Source: Longispora fulva (GTDB lineage Bacteria > Actinomycetota > Actinomycetes > Mycobacteriales > Micromonosporaceae). Taken from it: a stretch of 64,000 nucleotides of DNA. The translations under genes were made by a program, and so were the position numbers. The DNA lies in contig NZ_JADOUF010000001.1 of the NCBI RefSeq assembly GCF_015751905.1, forward strand, positions 8,431,501 through 8,495,500, in the 5' to 3' direction. The notes beneath the pieces were generated by a model. The model was not told the DNA's origin and did no database searches. It saw only the letters and a list, made by a program, of their open reading frames with translations. Positions 1 to 8,883 of the stretch are shown here, piece after piece (position 1 is the stretch's first letter; the number at the start of each line of letters is the position of its first letter).

Positions 1-1
1 C

Positions 2-754
2 GTCCGGCACGCGCTCTATTCTCTGGCGGTCGGCTCCACCACGTACGTCTGGCTGCTGGTGGCGCAGATCTCCTCCGCCGGGCACGCCGTCCCGCCCCGG
101 CTGCACGAGCTCGTGCTGTGCGTCGGCGCGGCGTTCGCGTTCGCCGGGGGACTGGTGCTGTGGGGGATCTGGAAGTCCGCCATCGGGGCGGCGGCCCGCC
201 GCGACGGCATGCCCGACCCAACCGGGATCGCCCGGCTGCGGACCACCCGGGTGGCATACCGGGCGTTCACCCTCAGCGCGGTCCTGGTCACGGCGCTGCT
301 CACCCTGGACGTCCACGACGCCGGCGCTATCGCCTGGTACGACCACCAGTTCCTGCTCGCCCTCGCCTCGGGCCCCCTGGTCCTGGGGCTCGTCGCCCAC
401 GCCCAGCAGCGGATCCCGACCCTGCGCCGCGCCTGGACGTACTGGTGGGGCGGGCTGGGCGGCGTCGGGCTCCTCCTCGCCGGGCAGACGGCGGGCCTGG
501 TGGCCACGGGGCACCTGCCGCTCCCGATGACCTGGCAGGAGACGGTGTGCGCGCTGGTGAACAGTGTCGCCGTCGCCGGGGTGATCCTGCGCTACTGCAT
601 CTGGACTGACCACACCGAGGCCGACATCCTGCTGATGGCGGAGGCGGAGCTGTCCTCGGCGCTCGGCCGGGACATCGACCTGGCGGCGCTGGCCAAACTG
701 GCCCCCGGGCAGATCGAGGAGCTGCTGTCGCGACCCGGGGACGAGACGTCCTGA
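2..754 (+). CDS. Integral membrane protein (5' end outside window)
   Basis: The frame is open to the left edge, so the start lies upstream; an internal GTG at 59 is only the first in-window start codon. The visible 250 residues hold about five to six hydrophobic segments, for example VLCVGAAFAFAGGLVLWGIW and YWWGGLGGVGLLLAGQTAG. They end in a soluble tail of about 45 residues containing EADILLMAEAELSSALGRD. I do not recognise the family. The acidic, amphipathic tail after the last membrane segment may be cytoplasmic. It is followed by a 115-bp gap before the next gene, so co-transcription is uncertain. That it is a real gene is supported by codon use and hydrophobic periodicity. Confidence 0.75.
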   Translation, partial: VRHALYSLAVGSTTYVWLLVAQISSAGHAVPPRLHELVLCVGAAFAFAGGLVLWGIWKSAIGAAARRDGMPDPTGIARLRTTRVAYRAFTLSAVLVTALLTLDVHDAGAIAWYDHQFLLALASGPLVLGLVAHAQQRIPTLRRAWTYWWGGLGGVGLLLAGQTAGLVATGHLPLPMTWQETVCALVNSVAVAGVILRYCIWTDHTEADILLMAEAELSSALGRDIDLAALAKLAPGQIEELLSRPGDETS

Positions 755-869
755 TCGGTCGGCGCGCGTCGTTCAGTTACCCGAACACAAATGACACACT
801 CAAGGTGACTTTCCGTTCGCTCCCAGTGGTATCAAGAGGGGGCTTCGGAGATCAACGAGAGGTGTCGGC

Positions 870-1733
870 GTGCTGGAACTGGCAGATCCCGCGGTGCGCC
901 GGATCACGCGTGCGCTGCGACAGGGCGCGGGACGTGAACGGGTCCGGGCCGCGCCCCGGCTGTACGCCACCGTCCCCGCGAGCATCGCCGCCGTCGCGCC
1001 CCGGCTCGACCACGCCGCGCAGCTGTGGTTGGCCCGGTACACCCTGTGGTCCGTGCATGCCCTCGACGACATGCTCGACGACCCGGACCGCACCCCGGCG
1101 GAACTCGCCGATGTCGCGACCCTGGTGCGGACGATCACCGCCGGGCTGTGCCCGCCGGACCCCCGGGACCACTTCGCCGTCGAACTGTCGGCCTTCGTCG
1201 CCGCCGTGCGGGCCCGGGACTCCGGCGGCCTGATCGCCGACCGGTTCGTCGCCTCGCTGCGCGACGCCGTGGAGGCCGGAGTCGCGATCACCACCCTGAG
1301 CGCCAGGGTCCGGGCGGGGGAGGCCGAGCCGCCCGACATGGGGGAGTACGTGGCCGTGGCCGCCCGCGACCTCAACTACAAGTCCTTCGCGTACGCGCTG
1401 CTGGCGTTCGTCGGCGACGACCCGGCCCCGTGCGCCCTGGACCTGTGGGACCAGGCGCTGTCGGCCGGGGCCGTCGCCCTGCGGCTCGCCAACGACCGGC
1501 CCTCGGTCGACAGGGACCGTGCGGCCGGCCGGCTCAACGTCCTGGACCTGCGGACCGGCATGGGCACCCCGGTCACGGACGCCCTGGTCGACGCGCAGAT
1601 CCGCTACCACGCCCGGCACCACGACGCGCTGCTCGCCCGCACCTGCGACCGGACCCTGCACGCGTCCGTCGAGGCGCTGCGGACCTGCCTGGCGCAGTCC
1701 CTCAACCTGTACCGGGTCGGCGACCTGCGCTAG
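870..1733 (+). CDS. Class I terpene synthase-like protein (orphan)
   Basis: This 287-residue, mostly helical protein carries both metal-binding signatures of class I terpene cyclases in the expected order. An aspartate-rich motif DDMLDD lies at residues 66-71 and an NSE-type motif of the form NDxxSxxxD at 208-216 (N208, D209, S212, D216). An arginine at 166 precedes the NSE motif by 42 residues, near the distance of the usual pyrophosphate sensor. These features predict Mg-dependent ionisation of an isoprenyl diphosphate. At 287 residues it is shorter than typical bacterial sesquiterpene synthases (about 330), and the last NSE ligand is Asp rather than Glu. The start is GTG at 870 behind a GAGAGGTG ribosome site. 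No prenyltransferase, P450 or other tailoring gene is adjacent. A function as a prenyl-chain-processing enzyme of another kind is possible. Confidence 0.6.
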   Translation: MLELADPAVRRITRALRQGAGRERVRAAPRLYATVPASIAAVAPRLDHAAQLWLARYTLWSVHALDDMLDDPDRTPAELADVATLVRTITAGLCPPDPRDHFAVELSAFVAAVRARDSGGLIADRFVASLRDAVEAGVAITTLSARVRAGEAEPPDMGEYVAVAARDLNYKSFAYALLAFVGDDPAPCALDLWDQALSAGAVALRLANDRPSVDRDRAAGRLNVLDLRTGMGTPVTDALVDAQIRYHARHHDALLARTCDRTLHASVEALRTCLAQSLNLYRVGDLR

Positions 1734-1781
1734 CCGGCGGCGAACAGCGGAGCCCGGTCAAGCGGGCTCGTGGCCAGCTGG

Positions 1782-2285
1782 TCAGCCGGTCTCGTCGTCG
1801 GGACGGCCCGGGACCAGCAGCGCGCAACTGGCCGCCGCGGCGAGCACCAGGACGCCACCTCCGGACGTGATCAGGCCGGTGTCCGGGCCGCCGGCCGGCG
1901 TGCCGTCCCCGGAGCCCGGCCGCCCGGTGGAGCTGACCGCGAACCCGGCCCCCGGGGCCGTGCCGTCCTCGCAGGACACCCACAGCGACCAGGTTCCCGG
2001 GCGGCCGTTGCGCGGGACGGTGATCGCACCCCGCCCGCCCGCGCCGAGCCTGCTCACCACATCCGGCACCCGCGACACACCCGCCACGCCCGGCGCGGTC
2101 GGGCCGGCGAGGAAGATGCCGCTGCCCGGCCGGCAGTCGCCGGCGACCGCCACCTCGACGGTGCCACCGGGCGCGACGGCACCCGGGGACACCGCCACCG
2201 TCGCCGCCCCCGCCACCCCGGGCGCGAGCACGAGCGCGACCGCGCCGAGGCCCACGAGGGCTGCGAGCTGTCCGGTGCGCGTCAT
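1782..2285 (-). CDS. Secreted, C-terminally anchored hypothetical protein
   Basis: The chosen ATG at 2285 has an AAGGAG six bases upstream; a longer frame to 2318 lacks a better site. The 167-residue product begins MTRTGQLAALVGLGAVALVL and has a clear signal peptide ending near an AGA-A site. A beta-rich domain with two cysteines (GDCRPGSG and SCEDG) resembles small Ig-like cell-surface modules. A Gly/Pro/Ser-rich linker then leads to a hydrophobic segment (GGGVLVLAAAASCALLV) and a short polar tail. This layout fits a wall-spanning protein held by a C-terminal membrane helix; no LPXTG motif is seen. It converges with the terpene synthase-like gene and diverges from lysX. The function is unknown. 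Confidence 0.7.
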   Translation of the reverse strand: MTRTGQLAALVGLGAVALVLAPGVAGAATVAVSPGAVAPGGTVEVAVAGDCRPGSGIFLAGPTAPGVAGVSRVPDVVSRLGAGGRGAITVPRNGRPGTWSLWVSCEDGTAPGAGFAVSSTGRPGSGDGTPAGGPDTGLITSGGGVLVLAAAASCALLVPGRPDDETG

Positions 2286-2350
2286 GGGCGGCTCCTTCGG
2301 CGGGAGGTGATGCGGCACAGCCTAGGGGGCCGCGTACCCATCATGGGCTG

Positions 2351-2416
2351 TTTGTCCGAACCGGCACCCGCTAACGACCTGCGCGGAGTCCTTTGTCCGG
2401 TCTAGCATCATTCGCT
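2351..2416 (+). promoter_or_regulatory. Candidate lysX promoter with TTTGTCCG direct repeat
   Basis: The octamer TTTGTCCG occurs twice, at 2351-2358 and 2392-2399, 41 bp apart on the same face of the helix. A TAGCAT hexamer at 2403-2408 would place transcription start within a few bases of the lysX ATG at 2417, so the message may be leaderless or nearly so. No good -35 is seen, which would suit activation through the repeats. This is inference from spacing only. Confidence 0.3.
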
Positions 2417-5400
2417 ATGGCGAATGATCTCGACGGACCCGTGGTCACAGCCGCCACGCCGGCCCCGCCGGAACCGGTCCCGCACTGGACCCCGCCGCCC
2501 CGCAGCTGGCGGCGCTACGTGCCCAAGGTCTTCGCCGCGCTGTTGACCCTGGTCGCGGTGCTGTCCGCGCTGTCGGCGGTCAGCTCGGTGCTCGGCCGGG
2601 GCGTGCACCCGGTCCGCTGGTTCGTGGACACCCTGATCCTGCCGGCCCCGGCCAACCTCGGCTACGCGGTTCTCGTCGGCCTGCTCGCCGCCGCCATCGC
2701 CCGCCGGAAGCGGATCGCCTGGTGGGGCCTGTTCATCCTGCTCGGACTGCAGTTCCTCGCGCTCCTGGTCGCCAGCCTGCTCGTGACCCTGTACTACGCC
2801 AACACCGAGGTCAGGGCGGAGCTGGACGCGGAGGGTCCGCCGCTGCGCGTCTGGGAGGTCTGGACGCTCGGGATCAGCGTCGTGCTCACCCTGGTCATGC
2901 TCACCGCGTTGGTCCTCGCCCGGCGCGAGTTCTACGCCCGGGCCCGCAAGGCCAGCCTGGCCCGCGCGATCGGCGTGTTCCTCGGTCTGCAGGTCGTCTT
3001 CATCGGGATCGGGTTCTCGCTGGTCTCGGCGTTCCCGGGTGACCTGACCGGCACGCTGCCCAAGCTCGGGTACACCGTCGGCCGGGTCCTGCTCGGCGGC
3101 GTCTTCGACCTGCGCCGGGCGGGTCGGGCCCCCGGCTGGGTCAACCTGGTTCTCGGTCTGATGGGCGCCATCGCGCTCGTCGTCGCCGTGGTGCTGCTGT
3201 TCCGTTCCCAGCGGGCCCGCTCGGCGCTGGCGGTGCCCGAGGAGGCCCGGATCCGGGGTCTGCTCGCCGAGTACGGCGACGCCGACTCGCTCGGCTACTT
3301 CGCCACCCGGCGCGACAAGGCCGCGGTGTTCGCGCCCAACGGCCGGGCCGCCGTCACCTACCGGGTCGAGTTCGGCGTGTCGCTGGCCAGCGCTGATCCG
3401 GTCGGCGACCCGGCGGCGCACGACGCGGCCATCCAGGCGTGGCTGGACCTGTCCCGGTCCTTCGGCTGGGTGCCGGCCGTGATGGGCGCGTCCGAGCAGG
3501 GCGCCACCGCGTACGACCGGTGCGGGCTGAAGGTCATGCAGCTCGGCGACGAGGCCATCCTGCGGCCCCGCGAGTTCACCCTGGAGGGCCGGGACATGCG
3601 GCCCGTCCGGCAGGCCGTGAACCGGATCGAACGCGCCGGCCACACCTGCCGGGTCCGCCGGCACCGCGACATCCCCGCCGACGAGCTGACCCGGGCCGCC
3701 GAGCTCGCCGTCGCCTGGCGCGACACCGACGCCGAGCGGGGCTTCTCGATGGCCCTCGGCCGGCTCGGCGACGAGGCCGACGGGGACTGCGTCCTGGTGG
3801 AGGCCGTGGACGGCGAGGGCCGGACCGTGTCGCTGCTGTCATTCTCGCCGTGGGGCTCGCACGGCATCTCCCTGGACCTGATGCGCCGGGACCGCGCGGC
3901 CGACAACGGGCTGATGGAGTTCATGGTCGCCAGCCTGATGCGCGAGTGCGGCCGGCTCGGCGTCGACCGGGTGTCGCTCAACTTCGCGGTGTTCCGCGCG
4001 GTGTTCGAGCAGGGGGCCAGGATCGGGGCCGGCCCGATCCTGCGGCTGTGGCGACGGATCCTGGTCTTCCTCTCCCGCTGGTGGCAGCTGGAGACCCTGT
4101 ACCGGTCCAATGCCAAATACCATCCTGAATGGGTACCGCGTTTCCTGTGCTACGGCGAGCGCCGCGAACTCCCGAAGATCGGGATCGCCGCCGCCATCGC
4201 CGAGGGGTTCCTCCCCGTCGCCGGCGCGCACGCGGCCACCCTGCACACCACCAGCCCCGCCGGGCTCACCGACGAGATCAGCCGGTTCAGGCCCCTGCTC
4301 GCCGTCGTCGAGCCCGAGGCGCGGGCCGGCTCGGAGCAGATGCGCGTCCGGCTGGCCAAGCTGGAGGCGATCCGGGCGGCCGGGGTCGACCCGTACCCGA
4401 TCGGCTTCGCCGTCACCACCTCCTGCGCCGCCGTGGCCGCCGCGCACGGCCACCTCGAGCCCGGCACCATGACCGGCGAGCGGGTGTCCCTCGCCGGCCG
4501 GGTCGTCCTCGCCCGCGACCACGGGAAGATCGGCTTCGCGACCATCCGGGACTGGACCGGCGACCTGCAACTCTTCCTGCGCGGCGAGCCGCTGACCAGC
4601 TGGAAGTCCGACGTGGACCTCGGTGACCATGTCGGCGTCACCGGCGAGGTGGGCGTGTCCAAGCGTGGCGAGCTGTCGGTGTTCGTCGACTCCTGGACCC
4701 TGACCGCCAAGTGCCTGCACCCGCTGCCCGACAAGCACCTCGGCCTCGCCGACAACGAGGCCAAGGTCCGCCAGCGCTACGTCGACCTGATCGTCAACCC
4801 GGAGGCCCGCGCCACGCTGCGGGCCCGCAGCGCCGTGGTCCGCTCCCTGCGCAACACCCTCGACGACCACGGCTTCATCGAGGTCGAGACGCCCATGCTC
4901 CAGGCCATCCACGGCGGGGCCAACGCTCGGCCGTTCGTCACCCACATCAACGCCTACGACATGCGGCTGTACCTGCGGATCGCCCCCGAGCTGTACCTCA
5001 AGCGGCTCGCCGTCGGCGGCGTCGAACGGGTCTTCGAGCTGGGCCGGACCTTCCGCAACGAGGGCGTGTCGTTCAAGCACAACCCCGAGTTCACGATGCT
5101 GGAGGCCTACCAGGCCTACGCCGACTACATGGTGATGCTCGACCTGACCCGCACCCTGATCCAGCGGGCGGCCCTCGCGGCCCTGGGCACGACGGTGATC
5201 ACCCACGAGGGCACGTCCTACGACCTGGCCGGCGCGTGGCCGGTCGTCGCGATCAACGACGCCATCTCGACGGCGCTCGGCGAGGAGGTCGGGCCGGACA
5301 CGACCGTGGAGCGGTTGCGGGAGCTGTGCGAGGCCCGGGAGATCCCCTACGACCCGAAGTGGGGCCACGGCCAGCTCATCCTCGAACTGTACGAACGCCT

Positions 5401-5776
5401 CGTCGAGCACCACACCCTCGCGCCGACGTTCTACAAGGACTTCCCGACGGACGTGTCGCCCCTGACCCGCCAGCACCGCGACGACCCGCGACTCGCGGAA
5501 CGCTGGGACCTGGTGGCGTTCGGCACCGAACTGGGCACGGCCTATTCGGAGCTGATCGACCCGGTGGAGCAGCGCCGCCGGTTGACGGAGCAGTCGCTGC
5601 TGGCGGCCGGCGGCGACCCGGAGGCGATGGAACTCGACGAGGACTTCCTGACGGCCCTGGAGTACGCGATGCCGCCGACAGGGGGACTGGGGATCGGGGT
5701 GGACCGGGTGGTGATGCTGCTGACCGGGGGGACGATCCGGGAGACGCTGCCGTTCCCGCTGGTCAGGCCCCGCTGA
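2417..5776 (+). CDS. lysX: Bifunctional lysyl-tRNA synthetase / lysylphosphatidylglycerol synthetase LysX
   Basis: The 1119-residue fusion starts at the ATG at 2417. Residues 1-270 hold about six to seven membrane helices. Residues ~280-600 are the MprF-like (DUF2156) catalytic domain. From ~640 onward is a class II lysyl-tRNA synthetase with an OB-fold anticodon domain (RVSLAGRVVLARDHGKIGF), motif 2 region (FRNEGVSFKHNPEFTMLEAY) and motif 3 (GLGIGVDRVVMLLTGG). The known family role is to charge tRNA with lysine and transfer lysine to phosphatidylglycerol, lowering the negative charge of the membrane and protecting it from cationic peptides. The length and order match mycobacterial LysX (about 1170 residues). 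The repeated GGTCAG/CTGACC words around the stop (5761-5787) could form a small terminator. Confidence 0.95.
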   Translation: MANDLDGPVVTAATPAPPEPVPHWTPPPRSWRRYVPKVFAALLTLVAVLSALSAVSSVLGRGVHPVRWFVDTLILPAPANLGYAVLVGLLAAAIARRKRIAWWGLFILLGLQFLALLVASLLVTLYYANTEVRAELDAEGPPLRVWEVWTLGISVVLTLVMLTALVLARREFYARARKASLARAIGVFLGLQVVFIGIGFSLVSAFPGDLTGTLPKLGYTVGRVLLGGVFDLRRAGRAPGWVNLVLGLMGAIALVVAVVLLFRSQRARSALAVPEEARIRGLLAEYGDADSLGYFATRRDKAAVFAPNGRAAVTYRVEFGVSLASADPVGDPAAHDAAIQAWLDLSRSFGWVPAVMGASEQGATAYDRCGLKVMQLGDEAILRPREFTLEGRDMRPVRQAVNRIERAGHTCRVRRHRDIPADELTRAAELAVAWRDTDAERGFSMALGRLGDEADGDCVLVEAVDGEGRTVSLLSFSPWGSHGISLDLMRRDRAADNGLMEFMVASLMRECGRLGVDRVSLNFAVFRAVFEQGARIGAGPILRLWRRILVFLSRWWQLETLYRSNAKYHPEWVPRFLCYGERRELPKIGIAAAIAEGFLPVAGAHAATLHTTSPAGLTDEISRFRPLLAVVEPEARAGSEQMRVRLAKLEAIRAAGVDPYPIGFAVTTSCAAVAAAHGHLEPGTMTGERVSLAGRVVLARDHGKIGFATIRDWTGDLQLFLRGEPLTSWKSDVDLGDHVGVTGEVGVSKRGELSVFVDSWTLTAKCLHPLPDKHLGLADNEAKVRQRYVDLIVNPEARATLRARSAVVRSLRNTLDDHGFIEVETPMLQAIHGGANARPFVTHINAYDMRLYLRIAPELYLKRLAVGGVERVFELGRTFRNEGVSFKHNPEFTMLEAYQAYADYMVMLDLTRTLIQRAALAALGTTVITHEGTSYDLAGAWPVVAINDAISTALGEEVGPDTTVERLRELCEAREIPYDPKWGHGQLILELYERLVEHHTLAPTFYKDFPTDVSPLTRQHRDDPRLAERWDLVAFGTELGTAYSELIDPVEQRRRLTEQSLLAAGGDPEAMELDEDFLTALEYAMPPTGGLGIGVDRVVMLLTGGTIRETLPFPLVRPR

Positions 5777-5866
5777 CCACTGGTCAGGCCGCGCTGGGCC
5801 GAAGCGGCGCGCCCGGCAGTCCCTCGGTGGTTCAATGAGGGGTAATTGTCGAGAAATGGGGCGGCG

Positions 5867-8446
5867 ATGGCGGGGGAGCGGACGCGGCCGTGGCGGCAGG
5901 TCGCCGTACTCGGCGTCATCCTGGTCGGCCTCTGGTCCCTGGTGCTGTTCACCGGCCCCGGGAAGATGTTCAGCTCCGAACGCCTCAAGCCCCGCCTCGG
6001 CCTCGACCTGGTCGGCGGCACCACCCTCACCCTGATCGCCCGTACCCCCGACGGCAAACCGCCGTCCGGGAGCAGCCTCGAACAGGCCCGCCGGATCATC
6101 GAGAACCGGGTCAACGGGCTGGGCGTCGCCGAGCCGGAAGTGGTCACCGAGGGCGATTCCAACATCAAGGTCTCCGTCGCGGGTACCGGCGGCGACGCCA
6201 TCAAACAGGTCGGCCAGCCCGCCCAACTCAAGTTCCGCAAGGTCGTCGGCGGCGTCCCGATCACCGCGAACGCGCCGGCCCCGCCCACCGCCGGCCCCGA
6301 CCAACCCACCCTCGACCAGGTCAAGGCCAAGCTCGGCCCGGCCTGGCCGGTCGCGGAGGCGCTGAAGACGCCCGACGAGGGCGCGGCCAAGGCCGCCGAG
6401 CTGGCCCCGTTCGGCACGCTCACGCCCAAGGAGGTCGCGGTGCTGCCGGCGACCGCCCAGCTGAACGTGCCGACCGTGACCTGCCGGCAGCTCGACGAGC
6501 GCCCGCCAGGCAGCATCGACAGGGCGGACGTGCAGGTGGTGGCGTGCGACGGGCAGTTCAAGTACCTGCTGGACGTGGCCAAGGTGGTCGGCACCGACGT
6601 GGCCGGGGCCAGTGACACCTACGACCAGGGCTGGGAGGTGATCCTCAAGTTCACCGGGTCCGGGCAGGACAAGTGGACGAACCTGACCCGGGAGGCGTAC
6701 GACAACGGGGCCATGAACCAGGTCGCCATCGTGCTGGACAACCGGGTCGTGTCGGCACCGCGGATCCAGGGCGTCATCAACGGCGACGCGCGGATCACCG
6801 GCAGTTTCAGCCGCAGCCAGGCGGCCGAACTGGCCAACCAGCTCAAGTATGGCGCTCTCCCGCTCTCCTTCGAGCAGGGCGAGGCCAACTCGATCTCCGC
6901 GACGCTGGGCACCGAGCAGCTACGCGCCGGCCTGCTCGCCGCCGGGATCGGCATGCTCCTCGTCGTCGTGTACGCCCTGTTCTACTACCGCCTGCTCGGC
7001 ACCGTGATCCTCGGCAGCCTGGTGATCTCCGCCCTGCTCACGTACGCGGCCCTGGTGCTCCTCGGCCGGCAGATCGGCTTCACCCTGACGCTGGCCGGCA
7101 TCGCCGGTTTCATCGTGTCCCTCGGCGTGGCCGCCGACTCGTTCGTCATCTACTTCGAACGCCTCAAGGACGAGATCCACGAGGGCCGGTCCCCGCGCAG
7201 CGCCGTGGACCGCGCCTGGATCCGGGCCCGGCGCACCATCATCTCCGCGAACGTCGTCACGATCGGCGCGGCCGTCGTCCTCTACGTCGTCTCCGTCGGC
7301 GCGGTCAAGGGCTTCGCGTTCGCGCTCGGCCTGGCCACGATCCTCGACCTGCTCGTCGTGTTCCTGTTCCGGCACCCGATGATGACGATGCTGGCCAACC
7401 TGAGGGCCTTCCTGTCGCCCCGGGTGTCCGGGCTCGGCCGGGTCCTGCGCAGCGCGGGCCCCGCTAAGGGCTTCCTGGCGAAGCTGTACCGGGGCGAGGC
7501 GAACCTCGACATCGTGGGCCGCCGCCGCGTCTGGTACGCCATCTCCCTGGCCATCGTCGTGATCGCCGCGCTCAGCTTCACGTTCCGGGGCTTCCACCTG
7601 GGCATCGAGTTCAAGGGCGGCAACTCCTTCCAGGTACCGGCGTCCTCGGCCGCGAACATCGACACCGCCCGCAACGCCGTCACGGACGCTGGCGCCGTGG
7701 TCGTGTCGGCGCAACGGGTCGGCGGCACCAGCCCCACCTATCTGGTCCGCACCGCGCCCCTCACCGCCGACCGGACCCTCGCCGTGAAGAACGCGGTCGC
7801 GTCGACGCTGCACCTGAGCCCCGATCTCGTGTCCGACAACCGGGTCAGCGCGGCCTGGGGCTCGCAGATCACCCAGGCAGCCCTGTGGGGCCTGGTCATC
7901 TTCCTGGCCCTCGTGATCGGGTACCTCGTCGTGCGTTTCGAGTGGCGGATGGCCGTCGCCGCGATCCTCGCCCTGATCTTCGACCTGATCGTGGCGGCGG
8001 CCGTCTACTCCCTCGTCGGCTTCGAGGTGTCCCCGTCCACCGTGATCGGCATGCTCACCATCCTCGGCTTCGCGCTGTACGACGTCGTCGTCGTCTTCGA
8101 CAAGGTCCAGGAGAACACCGCCCGGGTCACGGCCGGCACCCGCCAGACCTACGCCGAGGCCGCCAACCTCGCCGTCAACCAGACCCTGATGCGTTCCATC
8201 AACACCTCCGTCATCGCGCTGCTGCCCGTCGCCGGGATGCTGTTCATCGGGGTCGGACTGCTCGGGGCCGGCACCCTGAAGGACCTGGCCCTGGTCCTGT
8301 TCGTCGGCATGGCCACGGCGGTGTTCTCCTCGATCCTGCTGGCGACCCCGATCACGGTCGACCTCAAGTACGGCGACCGGAAGATCCGGCTGCACGACGA
8401 GCGGATCCGCGCCAAACGCGCCACGACGGCCCCGGCCACGGGCTGA
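5867..8446 (+). CDS. secDF: Fused protein translocase subunit SecD-SecF
   Basis: One reading frame carries SecD (residues ~1-535) joined to SecF (~545-859). SecD features are the first helix (VAVLGVILVGLWSLVLF), the RLGLDLVGG signature, a large periplasmic-side insertion and a TM4-5 region with GVAADSFVIYFERLKDE. SecF features are GIEFKGGNSF and GFALYDVVVVFDKVQEN. SecDF uses proton motive force to help pull Sec substrates through the membrane. Most actinobacteria encode secD and secF separately, with yajC upstream; here they are fused and no yajC, ruv or apt genes are adjacent, so this may be a second, stand-alone copy. An ATG at 5867 is preferred; a TTG at 5846 is in frame and has a GAGGGG close by. 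Confidence 0.93.
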   Translation: MAGERTRPWRQVAVLGVILVGLWSLVLFTGPGKMFSSERLKPRLGLDLVGGTTLTLIARTPDGKPPSGSSLEQARRIIENRVNGLGVAEPEVVTEGDSNIKVSVAGTGGDAIKQVGQPAQLKFRKVVGGVPITANAPAPPTAGPDQPTLDQVKAKLGPAWPVAEALKTPDEGAAKAAELAPFGTLTPKEVAVLPATAQLNVPTVTCRQLDERPPGSIDRADVQVVACDGQFKYLLDVAKVVGTDVAGASDTYDQGWEVILKFTGSGQDKWTNLTREAYDNGAMNQVAIVLDNRVVSAPRIQGVINGDARITGSFSRSQAAELANQLKYGALPLSFEQGEANSISATLGTEQLRAGLLAAGIGMLLVVVYALFYYRLLGTVILGSLVISALLTYAALVLLGRQIGFTLTLAGIAGFIVSLGVAADSFVIYFERLKDEIHEGRSPRSAVDRAWIRARRTIISANVVTIGAAVVLYVVSVGAVKGFAFALGLATILDLLVVFLFRHPMMTMLANLRAFLSPRVSGLGRVLRSAGPAKGFLAKLYRGEANLDIVGRRRVWYAISLAIVVIAALSFTFRGFHLGIEFKGGNSFQVPASSAANIDTARNAVTDAGAVVVSAQRVGGTSPTYLVRTAPLTADRTLAVKNAVASTLHLSPDLVSDNRVSAAWGSQITQAALWGLVIFLALVIGYLVVRFEWRMAVAAILALIFDLIVAAAVYSLVGFEVSPSTVIGMLTILGFALYDVVVVFDKVQENTARVTAGTRQTYAEAANLAVNQTLMRSINTSVIALLPVAGMLFIGVGLLGAGTLKDLALVLFVGMATAVFSSILLATPITVDLKYGDRKIRLHDERIRAKRATTAPATG

Positions 8447-8475
8447 CCAGCTCCCGTCGACCGTGGGCGGCGGCG

Positions 8476-8811
8476 TCATCGCGCGAGTCGCCACAGCCGC
8501 CACCCCGGCCCCGGCCCCCACCGGGCCAGATACGCCAACCCCGGCACCAGCCGCGCGACCCCGTGCGACGTCGGCACCGAGCACGCCGGCACCCCGGAGC
8601 CCCACAACCGGTACACCCGCCCCGGGGCCACCCAGGGCCCACCGGACACCGTCCACGACACCCCGTCGTGCACCAGGCCGTACGTCACCCCCGGCGTCAG
8701 CCAGTACGGATAGTCGGCGTCGGCGCGGAGGACCAGCCCCCGTACCCGGAAAAGTCCTCCGGTCTCCCGGGTGTCGAGGCGACCGAGCGCGGTCGCGGTG
8801 CGCGGAACCAT
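8476..8811 (-). CDS. Small hypothetical protein divergent from XRE regulator
   Basis: The in-frame ATG at 8811 gives 111 residues; the open frame upstream of it overlaps the divergent regulator and has shadow-like composition, so it is excluded. The protein begins MVPRTATALGRLDTRETGGL and is rich in Trp, Tyr and Gly (for example DADYPYWLTPGVTYGLVHDG), giving a beta-rich look with no signal peptide or membrane helix. It is separated by 72 bp from the regulator at 8884, and the region between holds 11-bp repeats, so it is a likely target of that regulator. The family is not recognised. Confidence 0.55.
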   Translation of the reverse strand: MVPRTATALGRLDTRETGGLFRVRGLVLRADADYPYWLTPGVTYGLVHDGVSWTVSGGPWVAPGRVYRLWGSGVPACSVPTSHGVARLVPGLAYLARWGPGPGWRLWRLAR

Positions 8812-8848
8812 GCCCCCAGCCTCGCGGACCCCCGCCCCGCCGACCATG

Positions 8849-8881
8849 GCATCCGTGTCGCATCCGTGTGGCACCTTTGTG
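8849..8881 (+). promoter_or_regulatory. Three 11-bp direct repeats between divergent genes
   Basis: Units at 8849-8859 (GCATCCGTGTC), 8860-8870 (GCATCCGTGTG) and 8871-8881 (GCACCTTTGTG) are head to tail with an 11-bp period, about one helical turn. A fourth GCA begins at 8882 just before the ATG at 8884. The array lies immediately upstream of an XRE-family regulator and divergent from a small gene, as expected for an autoregulatory operator. Binding is inferred. Confidence 0.45.
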
Positions 8882-8883
8882 GC

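Noticed and set aside
3839-6304. An 821-residue open frame on the minus strand opposite lysX and secDF
   Set aside because: It spans the antisense of two strongly supported genes, and its Gly/Asp/Arg/Pro-heavy sequence is the usual shadow of third-position GC bias. It has no family motif.
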